NCBI RefSeq assembly: GCF_030406405.1
Contig: NZ_JAUEPL010000004.1
Coordinates: 62,001 to 126,000, forward strand
Length of the DNA stretch: 64,000 nt
Direction of reading: 5' to 3'
Source of the DNA: Streptomyces ficellus
GTDB lineage: Bacteria > Actinomycetota > Actinomycetes > Streptomycetales > Streptomycetaceae
Shown here: positions 25,399 to 36,930 of the stretch, one piece after another
Numbering within the stretch: position 1 is the first letter of the stretch
Layout: each line of letters starts with the position of its first letter
The notes under the pieces: model-generated
Databases searched by the model: none
Seen by the model: only the letters and a program-made list of their open reading frames with translations
What the model was told of the DNA's origin: nothing
Made by a program: the position numbers and the translations under genes

Positions 25399-25641
25399 GT
25401 GGCCAACAGCATCACCGCCCAGCAGCAGCTCGCGGGCTGGAACAAGCCGGACCTCGACCTCAGCAAAGCGGACTGGCAATCGGGCAGTCACGGGCGGGGT
25501 GACGTCCAGATCGCCTTCGTCGAGGGATTCATCGCGATGCGCAACGGCGGCCGTCCGGAGAGTCCGTCGCTGATCTTCACCCCGGCCGAGTGGCGTGCCT
25601 TCGTACTCAACGCCAGGGAAGGGGAGTTCGACCTCACCTGA
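25399..25641 (+). CDS. DUF397 protein
   Basis: An 80-residue DUF397 protein with the domain pattern WQSGSHGRGDVQIAFVEGF, VAMRN-like IAMRNGGRP, and LIFTPAEWRAFVLNAREGEF. DUF397 proteins (BldB-related set) usually sit beside an XRE/DUF5753 regulator and antagonise it; no such partner is adjacent here, so it is an orphan. GTG 25399 follows GGGAGGAG. A hairpin follows at 25701. Confidence 0.9.
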   Translation: MANSITAQQQLAGWNKPDLDLSKADWQSGSHGRGDVQIAFVEGFIAMRNGGRPESPSLIFTPAEWRAFVLNAREGEFDLT

Positions 25642-25700
25642 CCCACGGCAGCCCCCGGCCCGGCCGCTTCAGGGCGCGTACGCGGGGCTCGTCGCCGACG

Positions 25701-25732
25701 GGCCTGCCGGTCACCACCGCGACCGGCAGGCC
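25701..25732 (+). terminator. Intrinsic terminator between DUF397 and ACT genes
   Basis: A perfect 12-bp stem (GGCCTGCCGGTC at 25701-25712, complement at 25721-25732) with an 8-base loop, 60 bp after the DUF397 stop. Confidence 0.85.
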
Positions 25733-25787
25733 GCGGCGTACGTCAACGCCCGAGCAACGCCCGGTACCCGGCGCTAGGGTGCTGATC

Positions 25788-26189
25788 ATGACTCCAGAGC
25801 GTGACCTGACCCGGTTGCTGGCCACCATGCGGCCGGAGCTCAACCCCGGGCGCTACGTGTTCGCCACCATCGACGGTGCCGTCGTGCCGCCCGGACTGCA
25901 CCCCGTCGTCACCGTCACCGAGTCCGAGGGCCTCACCCTGGTGGTACGGCAGGAGGAGGCGGACGCGGCCTCGCTCCCGTACGACTACGTGGCCGGCTGG
26001 ATCACTCTGCGCGTCCACTCGGCCCTCGACGCCGTGGGGCTGACCGCTGCGGTCTCCCGGGAGCTCGCCGAGGCGGGTCTGAGCTGCAATGTCGTGGCGG
26101 GTTTCCACCACGATCACCTCTTCGTCGACCACGCGCGCGCCGGCGAGGCCCTCACGGCGCTGCGGCACCTGGCCGAGCGCTCCGCCTGA
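25788..26189 (+). CDS. ACT domain protein
   Basis: A 133-residue protein of the small double-ACT type (formerly DUF2241). It reads LTRLLATMRPELNPGRYVFA, LTLVVRQEEADAASLPYDY, then WITLRVHSALDAVGLTAAVS and CNVVAGFHHDHLFVDHARA. ACT domains bind amino acids and related ligands; stand-alone members are thought to be small sensors, with unknown partners. The ATG at 25788 lies 56 bp after the terminator, so it has its own promoter. Confidence 0.88.
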   Translation: MTPERDLTRLLATMRPELNPGRYVFATIDGAVVPPGLHPVVTVTESEGLTLVVRQEEADAASLPYDYVAGWITLRVHSALDAVGLTAAVSRELAEAGLSCNVVAGFHHDHLFVDHARAGEALTALRHLAERSA

Positions 26190-26367
26190 CCCCGCGCCCG
26201 TACGCGCCCTACGCGCCGTACGCACCGCACGCACCGCACGCGCCGCCCGGTGTCGCCCGAAGCGGTGCACCCTGGCCTTGGCGCGGGGCGTCGCGGGCGC
26301 CGTTCCGGCGGCTCGGGCGCGCGGGCCCGGGCGCCGTTCGACCGGCCCGGGCACGTACCATGGCGGT

Positions 26368-26868
26368 ATGTCCTTCCTCCGCCGCCGCAGCGCCGCCACA
26401 CCCGCCGGCCCGGACTTCGACGTCCTGGCCATGGACCCGGGCGACTGGCCCGGCAATCTCGGCGCCGGTCTGCTCCCCGCCCCCGACGGCACCTGCCAGG
26501 GCGTCTTCCTCCGGTACGACCTGTTCGGCGGCCGGGGCCCCGCGATGATCATCGGCAACCTGCCCGAAGGATCGCCGGCCCGCGAGCTCGCGGAGGGCCA
26601 GATCCCGTTCGAGGTCGCCCAGCTCCTCGCCGCGCTGGAGAACGACGAGCCGGTCGAGGTGGTGGAGACCGAGGAGGTGCCGGTGATGCAGGGCGACAAC
26701 CTGCTCATCGTGCGCCGCCTGAAGTTGTCCGAGAGCCGGATCTCCTGCGTGCAGTTCGACCGCAGCGACAATGTGCTGGTCACCATCGCGAGCTGGGACC
26801 GGCCGATCACGGACGACCTCTACGCGCTGCTCAAGCCGCTGCCCGCGGAACTCTTCCAGCAGGGCTGA
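26368..26868 (+). CDS. Conserved hypothetical protein
   Basis: A 166-residue cytosolic protein I do not recognise, beyond its occurrence as a conserved Streptomyces hypothetical. It begins with a basic MSFLRRRS, then an acidic middle (LENDEPVEVVETEEVPVM) and a well-ordered C-terminal half (LLIVRRLKLSESRISCVQFD, SWDRPITDDLYALLKPLP). There is no signal peptide or membrane helix. It ends 6 bp before the S4-domain gene, so the two are probably one operon. Confidence 0.75.
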   Translation: MSFLRRRSAATPAGPDFDVLAMDPGDWPGNLGAGLLPAPDGTCQGVFLRYDLFGGRGPAMIIGNLPEGSPARELAEGQIPFEVAQLLAALENDEPVEVVETEEVPVMQGDNLLIVRRLKLSESRISCVQFDRSDNVLVTIASWDRPITDDLYALLKPLPAELFQQG

Positions 26869-26874
26869 GCCACC

Positions 26875-27270
26875 ATGGCGGCGGACGAGCACAACCCGCA
26901 GGCGACCGCACGCGTCGACAGCTGGATCTGGGCGGTACGGCTCACCAAGACGCGCTCGCAGGCCGCCTCCGCGTGCCGGGCCGGGCACGTCCGGGTCAAC
27001 GGCGAGCGGGCCAAACCGGCCCAGCCCGTCAAACCGGGCGACGAGGTACGGCTGTTCCACGCGGGCCGCGAGCGCATCGTGGAGGTGAAGCGGGTGATCG
27101 CCAAGCGGGTCGGCGCGCCGGTCGCCGCCGAGGCGTACGTCGACAACAGCCCGCCCCCGCCGCCCCGGGAGCACATCGCACTGGCCGGCGTCCGCGACCG
27201 CGGCACCGGCCGCCCCACCAAGCGCGAACGCCGCGAACTGGACCAGCTCCGCGGCGTCCGCCCTTCCTGA
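26875..27270 (+). CDS. S4-domain RNA-binding protein (Hsp15-like)
   Basis: A 131-residue protein with an N-terminal S4 domain: RVDSWIWAVRLTKTRSQAAS, CRAGHVRVNGERAKPAQPVK, PGDEVRL. This is the HslR/Hsp15 pattern. Hsp15 binds stalled 50S subunits carrying a nascent chain and helps recycle them; actinobacterial members are less studied. The C-terminal tail is charged (TGRPTKRERRELDQLRG). It ends 3 bp before the convergent geosmin synthase gene. Confidence 0.9.
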   Translation: MAADEHNPQATARVDSWIWAVRLTKTRSQAASACRAGHVRVNGERAKPAQPVKPGDEVRLFHAGRERIVEVKRVIAKRVGAPVAAEAYVDNSPPPPPREHIALAGVRDRGTGRPTKRERRELDQLRGVRPS

Positions 27271-27273
27271 CCC

Positions 27274-29637
<2,364 letters not shown>

Positions 29638-29740
29638 CTACGCCAAAGGCAGGATTAGTCATATGAACGCCAGTGCCCGGCGGTCGCACCCCCGGGCGTA
29701 AGGCCCACGCGCGACGCCGGCCTCCGGCACGTCACCGGAG

Positions 29741-29825
29741 CACACCCATCACGCCCGCACACCCATCACGCCCGCACACCGATCACGCCCGCACACCCAT
29801 CACGCCCGCACACCCATCACGCCCG
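29741..29825. repeat. Five tandem copies of a 17-bp unit
   Basis: CACACCCATCACGCCCG repeated five times without gaps (29741-29757, 29758-29774, 29775-29791, 29792-29808, 29809-29825). Only the third copy differs, with G for C at its seventh base. The array ends 5 bp before the stop of the downstream SpoIIE gene, between it and the geosmin synthase promoter. Confidence 0.95.
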
Positions 29826-29830
29826 ATCGC

Positions 29831-31594
29831 TCAGTCGACGCGGACGGCCAGCAGACACGCGTCGTCGTCATGGGTGCCGCGCTGGTACTCCTCGGTGAGC
29901 CGGTCGACGATCCGCTGCGGTGGCAGGCCCGCGCTCGCCCTCAGTGAGGCCGTCAGCGCGTTGATGCCCTCAGAGATGTCCTGGCCGCGCCGCTCGACCA
30001 CCCCGTCCGTGTAGAACAGCAGCACATCGCCCCGCTCCAGCGGGAAGTCCGCGGTCTCGTACGCATGGCCGGGCAGCGCCCCCAGCAGTGGCCCGCGGTG
30101 TTCCGTCGGCAGGGCGAACGCGTGACCGCCGCGCAGCAGCAGTGGCGCCGGGTGACCGGCGCACGTCCACCGGAAGACCCGGTCCCCACCGATGTGGCCC
30201 ACCGCCATCGTGGCCGTCGAAGCGGTGGGGTCGCTGCTCACCAGCTCGTTGAGCCAGGTGGTGATGTCCCCGGCGCTGGCACCCGTCTGCGCCAGTCCCG
30301 CCACCGCGTGACGCTGCTGGGCCATCCGGGCGACCGCCTCCAAGCCGTGCCCGCTCGCGTCCCCGATGGCGATCAGGGCCCGGTCGCCGCTCGGCAGCGG
30401 CCGGCACTTGTACCAGTCACCGCCCACCGCGGCGTCCGGCTCGGCGGGCAGGTAGGCAGCCGCCACGGTCAGGCCCAGCTCCGCCAGCCCCTCCGAGTAC
30501 GTCGGCAGCAGCGCCTCGCGCAACGCCGAGGCCACGTGCCGCTCCGCCGCGGCCTGCTGCCGCAGCTGCTCGGTCTCCACCTGCTTCTCCACCAGCCGCC
30601 GGCGGCTGCGCATCTGGGGAGTGAGGTCACGGGCCACGATCTGCAGCGCCCAGGGCCGGCCGTCCGTGCCCGCGACCGGGCGGCCCAGCAGGTCGAGCGT
30701 ACGGATCTCGCCCAGCACCAGGAACCGGATCCGCGTCCAGGCGGGTTCCTCACCGGCCAGTACCGAGGAGATGAACTCGCCGAACGGCCCCACGTCCGCC
30801 GACACCAGCGCGTCGCACAGTTCCAGCAGGGACCAGGGCAGCGCGGGGTCCGCGCGGAAGATCCGCTGAAGCCCCTCCGACCAGGTGACCGCCCCGGACA
30901 GCAGGTCCCAGCGGCCCCACCCCATGGACGCCAGGTGCTGCGCGTCGATGGTCAGGAGCTCGGCCTGACTGCGTACCGGACGCCAGGTCGTCAGCACCCG
31001 GTCGCCGCACGACGACGCGTAATGCACGAGCTGTACGCGCCGGAGCCTGCCGTACCGCTCCTCGGTGTAGTCCACGACGAGGCCGTTCAGGGACCGTCCG
31101 GTCGCCATGACCTTCTTCAGCGCGGCCAGCAGCCCGCTGGCGGCGGCCCCCTGGCGGGCCTGGCCGAAGAACGCCTGGCCCACCTGCTGGTCCGGTGAGA
31201 CCAGCCACTCGACCGAACGGATGTGGTTGCCGGCGCGGATGATGAAGTCGGTGATCTCGCCGGACGCGTCCCGTACGGGGGTCAGCAGCGCGGCCGAGAC
31301 GGGAATGGCCGGCAGCGCGGCGCACAGGCACCTCCACGGGTCGTGCCCTTCACCCGCGTCGACGCACGTGTGCGGAGCGCCGCTGCCCTGGCCGCACGGG
31401 CACTGCGCGGCCCGGGTGGCGCCCCCGGCTTCCGGTGACGGCACGACCGAGCCCTCGCCAGGGGTACGGCCCGGCGAGGGCTCCGCGGTTCCGGCCGTCT
31501 CCGCCTGGCGGCGGACCTCCGCCCGCAGTGTCGCGATCTCCCGCTCGATGAACGCCTTGAGCGACGCCACGTCCGGGATCTGCGACAGGGTCAT
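29831..31594 (-). CDS. PP2C/SpoIIE-type phosphatase with PAS-like sensor domains
   Basis: A 587-residue signalling protein. The N-terminus has an amphipathic helix, a linker rich in Gly/Pro and a cysteine cluster (CPCGQGSG, HTCVDAG, WRCLC). Two PAS-like regions follow (ALLTPVRDASGEITDFIIRA; GRWDLLSGAVTWSEGLQRIF), then a coiled-coil linker and the SpoIIE phosphatase domain: GGDWYKC, GDASGHGLEA, TYTDG-like FYTDGVVER and the terminal DDDACLLAVRV. Such phosphatases dephosphorylate anti-anti-sigma factors in partner-switching. No anti-sigma kinase or STAS protein is adjacent. Confidence 0.9.
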   Translation of the reverse strand: MTLSQIPDVASLKAFIEREIATLRAEVRRQAETAGTAEPSPGRTPGEGSVVPSPEAGGATRAAQCPCGQGSGAPHTCVDAGEGHDPWRCLCAALPAIPVSAALLTPVRDASGEITDFIIRAGNHIRSVEWLVSPDQQVGQAFFGQARQGAAASGLLAALKKVMATGRSLNGLVVDYTEERYGRLRRVQLVHYASSCGDRVLTTWRPVRSQAELLTIDAQHLASMGWGRWDLLSGAVTWSEGLQRIFRADPALPWSLLELCDALVSADVGPFGEFISSVLAGEEPAWTRIRFLVLGEIRTLDLLGRPVAGTDGRPWALQIVARDLTPQMRSRRRLVEKQVETEQLRQQAAAERHVASALREALLPTYSEGLAELGLTVAAAYLPAEPDAAVGGDWYKCRPLPSGDRALIAIGDASGHGLEAVARMAQQRHAVAGLAQTGASAGDITTWLNELVSSDPTASTATMAVGHIGGDRVFRWTCAGHPAPLLLRGGHAFALPTEHRGPLLGALPGHAYETADFPLERGDVLLFYTDGVVERRGQDISEGINALTASLRASAGLPPQRIVDRLTEEYQRGTHDDDACLLAVRVD

Positions 31595-31712
31595 GAGGGC
31601 ATCACAGCCCCGGCAGCCGGAAGGGCTCTCGCGCCGGGAACGCTCATGTCGACGGCCTTTCTTCTCGTACTCCCGCGAAGCCCGCGTCCTCGTTCACGCC
31701 GGGCGCCGAGGG

Positions 31713-31988
31713 TCAGGCGTGCGCCCGGTGCCCCCGCCCCGTGAAGAGCCGGTAGAGGGCGAGAACGATCACCGATCCGACGATCGCGGCGATCCAGGTG
31801 GACAGGTCGAAGAAGCCGTCTATCGACTGCACGCCGAAGATGACCTTGCCCAGCCAGCCACCGAGGAGGCCGCCGACGATGCCGATCAGCATGGTCACCA
31901 GGATGCCGCCCGGGTCCCTGCCCGGCATCAGCGCCTTCGCGATGGCCCCGGCGAGCAGACCGATGATGATCCACGCGATGATTCCCAT
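31713..31988 (-). CDS. GlsB/YeaQ/YmgE-type stress membrane protein
   Basis: A 91-residue membrane protein with three helices: GIIAWIIIGLLAGAIAKAL, GILVTMLIGIVGGLLGGWLG and STWIAAIVGSVIVLALYRLF. PGRDPGG in the first loop is the family signature. It belongs to the transglycosylase-associated (GlsB/YeaQ/YmgE) family, induced by general stress in many bacteria; its molecular role is unknown. It stands alone between the SpoIIE gene and the phosphotransferase-like gene. Confidence 0.92.
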   Translation of the reverse strand: MGIIAWIIIGLLAGAIAKALMPGRDPGGILVTMLIGIVGGLLGGWLGKVIFGVQSIDGFFDLSTWIAAIVGSVIVLALYRLFTGRGHRAHA

Positions 31989-32147
31989 TCTCGACCTCCC
32001 ATAGGTTTTCGCATCTCCCGCGTGGCAGCGGGACATGTGACCGCGTTGCCTGCCCTGTGGTCGATAAACCCGGCCGCCCGCAACGGCCACCGCAACGGCC
32101 ACCGCAGCGCCCCCGTACGGCCCCCGTAACGGTCCCGTGAAACCGAC

Positions 32148-32193
32148 AGTGCGCTGTGCGTCCGGTGTGTCGGCACCGGGCGCACAGCGCACT
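32148..32193 (-). terminator. Intrinsic terminator after the phosphotransferase-like gene
   Basis: An 18-position stem (32148-32165 with 32176-32193) with a single mismatch and a 10-base loop, 18 bp downstream of the minus-strand stop. Confidence 0.8.
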
Positions 32194-32210
32194 TCCCCCT
32201 CGTGGGGCGG

Positions 32211-33332
32211 TCAGCGCGTGCCGACCGCCGCGCGCACGGCCCGCCGTGCCAGTGCGCAGTCATCGTGCAGCCGCCTCAGCAGCAGCCGCTGTTCCTCCCC
32301 GGTCGACACCGCACCGGGCTGGGCCGGCACCGAACCGGCCGGCGGAGCCTCGCGTATCGTGCGCTGCACGGCGGTCTCGTAGTTGCGGATCTCGCGGGTC
32401 AGCACCAGCATCAGGTTCACCAGGAACGCGTCCCGCGCCGCCGGCCCCGCCGACTGGGCCAACTGGCTGATGTGGCGCCGGGCCGCCGGCGCGTCGCCCA
32501 GCACCGCCCACAGCGTCGCGAGGTCGTACCCCGGCAGGTACCAGCCGGCGTGCTCCCAGTCGACGAGGACCGGACCGGTCGGCGACAGCAGGATGTTGGA
32601 GAGCAGGGCGTCACCGTGGCAGAACTGCCCCATGCCCTGCCGCCCGCCCGCGTGCGCCAGGCCCCGCAGCAGCTTCTGCAGGTCGTCGCGGTCCCGGTCG
32701 GTGAAGAGGCCGAGCTCGTGGTAGCGGGAGATCCGTGACCCGTAGTCCAGCGGGGCGTCGAACGTCCCGGCGGGCGGCCGCCACCCGTTGAGCCGGGCGA
32801 TCGCGCCGAGCGCGGCCCGCACATCGGCACGGGGCGGCGCCTCCACCGGGTGCCGCGTGAGGGCCGCCGCCCGGCCGGGCATCCGCTCGATCACCAGCGT
32901 GCAGTTGTCGGGATCGGCGGCGATCAGCCGCGGCACGCGCACCGGCGGGCGGTGCCGTACGAAGGTGCGGTACGCGGCGATCTCGTGCCGCAACCGCTCG
33001 ACCCACGCGGGGGAGTGGTCCAGTAAACACTTGGCGACCGCGGTGGCGCGCCCGGTCGATCCGACGAGCAGGACCGAGCGGCCACTGCGCCGCATCACCT
33101 GCACCGGGTTGAACTCCGGGCAGATCCGGTGGACCGAAGCGATCGCCTTCCGCAGCTGAGCGCCCTGGGGACCGGACAAGTCGATTCTCCCGCTGAGCGG
33201 TCCGGCCACCGCCCCCGCCCAGCGCCGCGCCCGGCCCGCCTGCGCGGGATCCAGGTACGGTCCGCTGCCGGCCGGGACGGTGCGTGCTTGCGGCCGGGGC
33301 GGGGCGGACACGGAGGACGATGCTGTGTACAT
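32211..33332 (-). CDS. Aminoglycoside-phosphotransferase-fold protein with a TTA codon
   Basis: A 373-residue protein of the APH/choline-kinase fold. The ATP-site lysine is likely in AVAKCLLD; the catalytic loop is [27 protein letters not shown], split here as CHGDALLSN and VDWEHAG, and DLATLW follows. No antibiotic target can be assigned, and many actinobacterial members are not resistance enzymes. Leu103 is TTA (bases 33024-33026), so full translation should need the bldA tRNA. It diverges from the NsdA-like gene across 234 bp. ATG 33332 has AAGGGA 12 bases upstream. Confidence 0.82.
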   Translation of the reverse strand: MYTASSSVSAPPRPQARTVPAGSGPYLDPAQAGRARRWAGAVAGPLSGRIDLSGPQGAQLRKAIASVHRICPEFNPVQVMRRSGRSVLLVGSTGRATAVAKCLLDHSPAWVERLRHEIAAYRTFVRHRPPVRVPRLIAADPDNCTLVIERMPGRAAALTRHPVEAPPRADVRAALGAIARLNGWRPPAGTFDAPLDYGSRISRYHELGLFTDRDRDDLQKLLRGLAHAGGRQGMGQFCHGDALLSNILLSPTGPVLVDWEHAGWYLPGYDLATLWAVLGDAPAARRHISQLAQSAGPAARDAFLVNLMLVLTREIRNYETAVQRTIREAPPAGSVPAQPGAVSTGEEQRLLLRRLHDDCALARRAVRAAVGTR

Positions 33333-33566
33333 GGGCGAGACAGATCCCTTCGTGTGCCGACGAGTTACGTACGCTGCCCCGTCCCGGCAACCGGCCGACA
33401 CCCTGGGGAATGAGGGCCGGTTGCCGGAACGGGGTGGCGCTTTCCTACCTGACACCCGGGCGCGGGTGGCACACCATCTGGCGGACCCTGGCGAACCCTG
33501 GCGAATAGTCGCCAGCCCTATGACAGCGGGTTACTGTCAACTCAGCCGAGAACCTGGGGGCTTGTT

Positions 33567-35060
33567 GTGACCGGACAACCCAACACCCGCCTTGCAGACC
33601 TGTTCGGCCTGGCCGGCTGGTCCAAGGGCGAACTCGCAAGACTCGTGAACCGGCAGGCGGCGGCCATGGGCCATCCGCAGCTGGCGACCGACACCTCGCG
33701 GGTACGGCGCTGGATCGACATGGGGGAGACCCCGCGCGATCCCGTGCCACGAGTGCTGGCAGCTCTGTTCACCGAGCGACTCGGCCGTGTCGTGACCATC
33801 GAGGACCTCGGGTTCGTACGGCACGGGCGCGCCGGGAAGCGGCGGGACGTCAGGAAAACCGACAACCCTGACGGGCTGCCCTGGGCGCCCGAGCGTACGG
33901 CCGCGGTCCTCACCGAATTCACGGGAATGGACCTCATGCTCAACCGACGCGGCTTGGTGGGCGCGGGCGCCGCGCTCGCCGCAGGCTCCGCACTCACCAG
34001 CGCCATGCACGACTGGCTCCACACCGACCCCGCTCTCGCCGCCGACGCTCCGCGCCTCGACGATCCCCTGCACGCCGATCCCGCCGGGTTCGACCGCTAC
34101 GAGGCCGCCCCCATCGGGTCGCAGGAGATCGAGGCGCTGGAGCGCTCCGTCGAAGTCTTCCGCGCCTGGGACGCCGCCCGTGGCGGCGGGCTCCAGCGCA
34201 AGGCCGTCGTCGGCCAGCTCAACGAGGTGGGCGGCATGCTCGCCTACCGCCACCCCGACCACCTCCAGCGCCGCCTGTGGGGTGTCGCCGCCAACCTGGC
34301 GGTCCTGGCCGGGTGGATGTCCCACGACGTGGGCCTGGAGCCCACCGCCCAGAAATATTTCGTCATCGCCGCCCACGCGGCCCGCGAGGGCGGGGACCGG
34401 CCCCGCGCCGGGGAGGCCCTCTCCCGCGCCGCCCGCCAGATGGTCCACCTGGGCCGGCCCGACGAGGCCCTCGACCTGATGAAGCTCGCCCGGTCTGGCT
34501 CGGGCGAGGAGATCCTGCCCCGTACGCAGGCCATGCTGCACACCATCGAGGCCTGGGCGCAGGCGGCCATGGGCCGCGGCCAGGCGATGCGGCGCACCCT
34601 GGGCGAGGCGGAGGAGCTCTTCGTGTCGGACAAGAGGGATGTGCCACTGCCGAGCTGGATGCAGACCTTCAGGAAGGAGGATCTGTACGGGATGCAGGCC
34701 CTGGCCTACCGCACCCTGGCCGAGCACGAACCGGCGGCCGCCAGGCAGGCCCAGCACTTCGCGCAGAAGGCGCTCGCCCTGCGCACCGAGGCCACCCAGC
34801 GCTCGAAGATCTTCGACTTCCTGTCCATGGCGTCGGCCTGTTTCATCGCGGACGACCCCGAACAGGCCGACCGGTACGCCAGGCTCGCCCTGATGTCGAT
34901 GGGCGAGACCTCCTCCCACCGCACCTGGGACCGGCTGCGTGAGATGTACCGGCTCACCGGGCAGTACGCGGGCTACTCGAAGATCGAGGACCTCCGCGAG
35001 GAGATCCAGCTGGCCATGCCGAAGCAGACCGGCAAGAGGCCGAGGAACACCGGAATCTAG
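33567..35060 (+). CDS. NsdA-like developmental regulator
   Basis: A 497-residue protein of the NsdA family (negative regulator of Streptomyces differentiation). The N-terminus reads LADLFGLAGWSKGELARLVN and RVRRWIDMGETPRDPVPRVL, a DNA-binding-like region, followed by RTAAVLTEFTGMDLMLNRRG and a hydrophobic GAGAALAAGSALTSAMHDWL. The C-terminal half is TPR-like helical repeats (GEALSRAARQMVHLGRPDEA, ALAYRTLAEHEPAAARQAQ). NsdA represses sporulation and antibiotic production in S. coelicolor. The genome may hold several paralogues, so orthology is not claimed. GTG 33567 follows GGGGG. Confidence 0.83.
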   Translation: MTGQPNTRLADLFGLAGWSKGELARLVNRQAAAMGHPQLATDTSRVRRWIDMGETPRDPVPRVLAALFTERLGRVVTIEDLGFVRHGRAGKRRDVRKTDNPDGLPWAPERTAAVLTEFTGMDLMLNRRGLVGAGAALAAGSALTSAMHDWLHTDPALAADAPRLDDPLHADPAGFDRYEAAPIGSQEIEALERSVEVFRAWDAARGGGLQRKAVVGQLNEVGGMLAYRHPDHLQRRLWGVAANLAVLAGWMSHDVGLEPTAQKYFVIAAHAAREGGDRPRAGEALSRAARQMVHLGRPDEALDLMKLARSGSGEEILPRTQAMLHTIEAWAQAAMGRGQAMRRTLGEAEELFVSDKRDVPLPSWMQTFRKEDLYGMQALAYRTLAEHEPAAARQAQHFAQKALALRTEATQRSKIFDFLSMASACFIADDPEQADRYARLALMSMGETSSHRTWDRLREMYRLTGQYAGYSKIEDLREEIQLAMPKQTGKRPRNTGI

Positions 35061-35148
35061 GGCATCCAGGAATCCAGCACGAGAAGACCGACGCAAAGAC
35101 CAACGCAGAGCCCGGCGGAGAGACCGACGGCACCGACCGCCTTCGAGT

Positions 35149-35177
35149 CGGAGGGCTTACGAGCCGGAGGGCTTACG
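35149..35177. repeat. Two copies of a 13-bp repeat
   Basis: CGGAGGGCTTACG at 35149-35161 and 35165-35177 (16-bp period), with a third degenerate copy following. It fills the short gap between the convergent NsdA-like and SpoIIE genes and may be a decayed terminator. Confidence 0.8.
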
Positions 35178-35210
35178 GACCGTAGGGCTCAGGACCGCCC
35201 TGACCGTTGC

Positions 35211-36710
35211 TCACGCCCGGCCGTCGACCTTGGCGACCATGACACAGGCCCCGCCCTCACGGGCCGACTCGCCGAACTCCTCCACCACCAGGCGCACACA
35301 CTCCTGCGCATCGCGCGCCCGGGCGAACCGCGGTGCCATGTCCAGCAACCTGTCCCTACCAGAGGCGTCCGAGAGACCAGAGGCGTCCGAGCGCCCCGGC
35401 GTGCCCGCACCCGGCCCGTGGGTGAGCCCGTCCGTGTGCAGCACCAGCAGGTCCCCGGGCAGTAGCCGGACTTCGGCCTGCTCGTACACCGCGCCGGCGG
35501 TCGCGCCGAGCAGCGCCCCGTCCGGCCGCGCCAGCGCCTGCCCCGTCCCGCCGCGGAACAGCAGCGGGGCGGGGTGGCCCGCCTGCGCCCAACTGAGCGT
35601 CCTGGCCCGCGCGTTGTAGCGGCAGCACACCGCGCTGCCCAGGGCGGGCTGCGAGGAGGAGTCCAGCACCTGGTTGAGGTGGCCCATCAGGGGGCCGGGC
35701 CGGATTCCGGCCACGGCCAGCCCGCGCAGCGCTCCCAGCAGCATCGCCATCGTGGACGTCGCGGACACCCCGTGCCCGGTCAGGTCGCCCACGGTCAGCA
35801 GGGCGTCCCCGTCGGGCAGCTCCAGCGCGTCGTACCAGTCGCCGCCGAGCATCGCGCCGGCGCCGGACGGCAGGAACTGTCCCGCCAGGTCGAGTCCGGC
35901 GGGCCCGCCCCGGGGGTAGCCGGTGGAGTTGCGCCACGGCGGCAGGACCGCCTCGTGGATCTCCACGGCCATCCGGTGCTCGGTCTGCTCGATGTGCTGG
36001 CGGCGCTGGAGCGAGTTCCGCGATTCGCGCACGGCCCGCTCGCTGCGGCGCAGTTCGCTGACGTCCCGTAAAACCGCCCACATCGACGCGGTGCAACCGT
36101 CCGTGTCGAGGACGGGCTCGCCCATCATGTGGAGCGTGCGCACGCGCCCGTCGGCACGGACGATCCGGAACTCGCCGTCGATCGGCTTCCCGTCGATCAG
36201 ACAGTCCGTCACCATCGCGGTGAGCAGCCCCTGGTCCTCGGCGAACACCATGGAGGGAAGCTCGTCCAGGGTCATCGGGCCGGACTCGGGTGAGCGGCCG
36301 AAGATCACGTAGAGCTCGTCGGACCAGCTCACCTCGTCGGTCAGCAGATTCCACTCCGCACTGCCGACCCGGCTGAGCAGCGAGCCCGTGGGCGGCCGCT
36401 CCTCATGGAGGTCGTCGCGGACGTCATCGGTGTCCACGGCCCCGTAAGGCTCCGCCGGCTCTTCGGCGCCATCGGGCAGACCTGCCTTGAGCTGCCCCAA
36501 CTGAGCGCCGAGGTCGTCGAGTTGGTGGACGGCGAGGTCGCACAGCGCGCGCTGCCAGCGGCCCTGCGGGTCGTCCTCGTCCGCCACGGCGTCCCGGCGT
36601 ACGGCATCGACGTCTCCGCGCAGCCGGCGGGTCTGCGAGATGAGGGCGTCCACCGTGCCCCGCTCGGGCGGCTGGGGGGCGGGACGGTCCGCGAACAGAT
36701 GGGACGGCAT
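35211..36710 (-). CDS. PP2C/SpoIIE-type phosphatase with PAS domain and a TTA codon
   Basis: A 499-residue signalling phosphatase. A helical N-terminus (LISQTRRLRGDVDAVRRDA) is followed by one PAS domain (WNLLTDEVSWSDELYVIFGR to DGRVRTLHMMGEPVLDTDG), a coiled linker and the SpoIIE domain: GGDWYDALELPDGDALLTVGD, TGHGVSATSTMAMLLG, HTDGLTHG and the terminal GGACVMVAKV. Leu214 is TTA (36069-36071). A small repeat, SDASGLSDASG, lies before the last helix. ATG 36710 has GGAG six bases upstream. The target is unknown; no anti-sigma gene is adjacent. It is convergent with the NsdA-like gene. Confidence 0.9.
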   Translation of the reverse strand: MPSHLFADRPAPQPPERGTVDALISQTRRLRGDVDAVRRDAVADEDDPQGRWQRALCDLAVHQLDDLGAQLGQLKAGLPDGAEEPAEPYGAVDTDDVRDDLHEERPPTGSLLSRVGSAEWNLLTDEVSWSDELYVIFGRSPESGPMTLDELPSMVFAEDQGLLTAMVTDCLIDGKPIDGEFRIVRADGRVRTLHMMGEPVLDTDGCTASMWAVLRDVSELRRSERAVRESRNSLQRRQHIEQTEHRMAVEIHEAVLPPWRNSTGYPRGGPAGLDLAGQFLPSGAGAMLGGDWYDALELPDGDALLTVGDLTGHGVSATSTMAMLLGALRGLAVAGIRPGPLMGHLNQVLDSSSQPALGSAVCCRYNARARTLSWAQAGHPAPLLFRGGTGQALARPDGALLGATAGAVYEQAEVRLLPGDLLVLHTDGLTHGPGAGTPGRSDASGLSDASGRDRLLDMAPRFARARDAQECVRLVVEEFGESAREGGACVMVAKVDGRA

Positions 36711-36930
36711 GTCGTACTCCGATACGGGCGCGGCGGCCAGGGTCTGAAAGTAAGGACCGATAACGACTGTCGCACAGGCGAAGACGGGCTGTAAGTGGTT
36801 TGGCAACACTCGATACGGTGGTGCTCATGGCATATGCCAAAGGCCCGGCGAGAACCGGCCAACCCGGCCGGATGTCCGCCCGGGCAACCGTTCGGAGCCC
36901 CGCTCCGCGCCCGCCTGTGCCGTCGCGCGA

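Noticed and set aside
29741..29825. CRISPR-like array
   Set aside because: Units abut without spacers, so it is a simple tandem repeat; no cas genes are present.
32211..33332. Aminoglycoside resistance gene
   Set aside because: The fold is shared by many non-resistance kinases and nothing in the sequence points to an antibiotic substrate.
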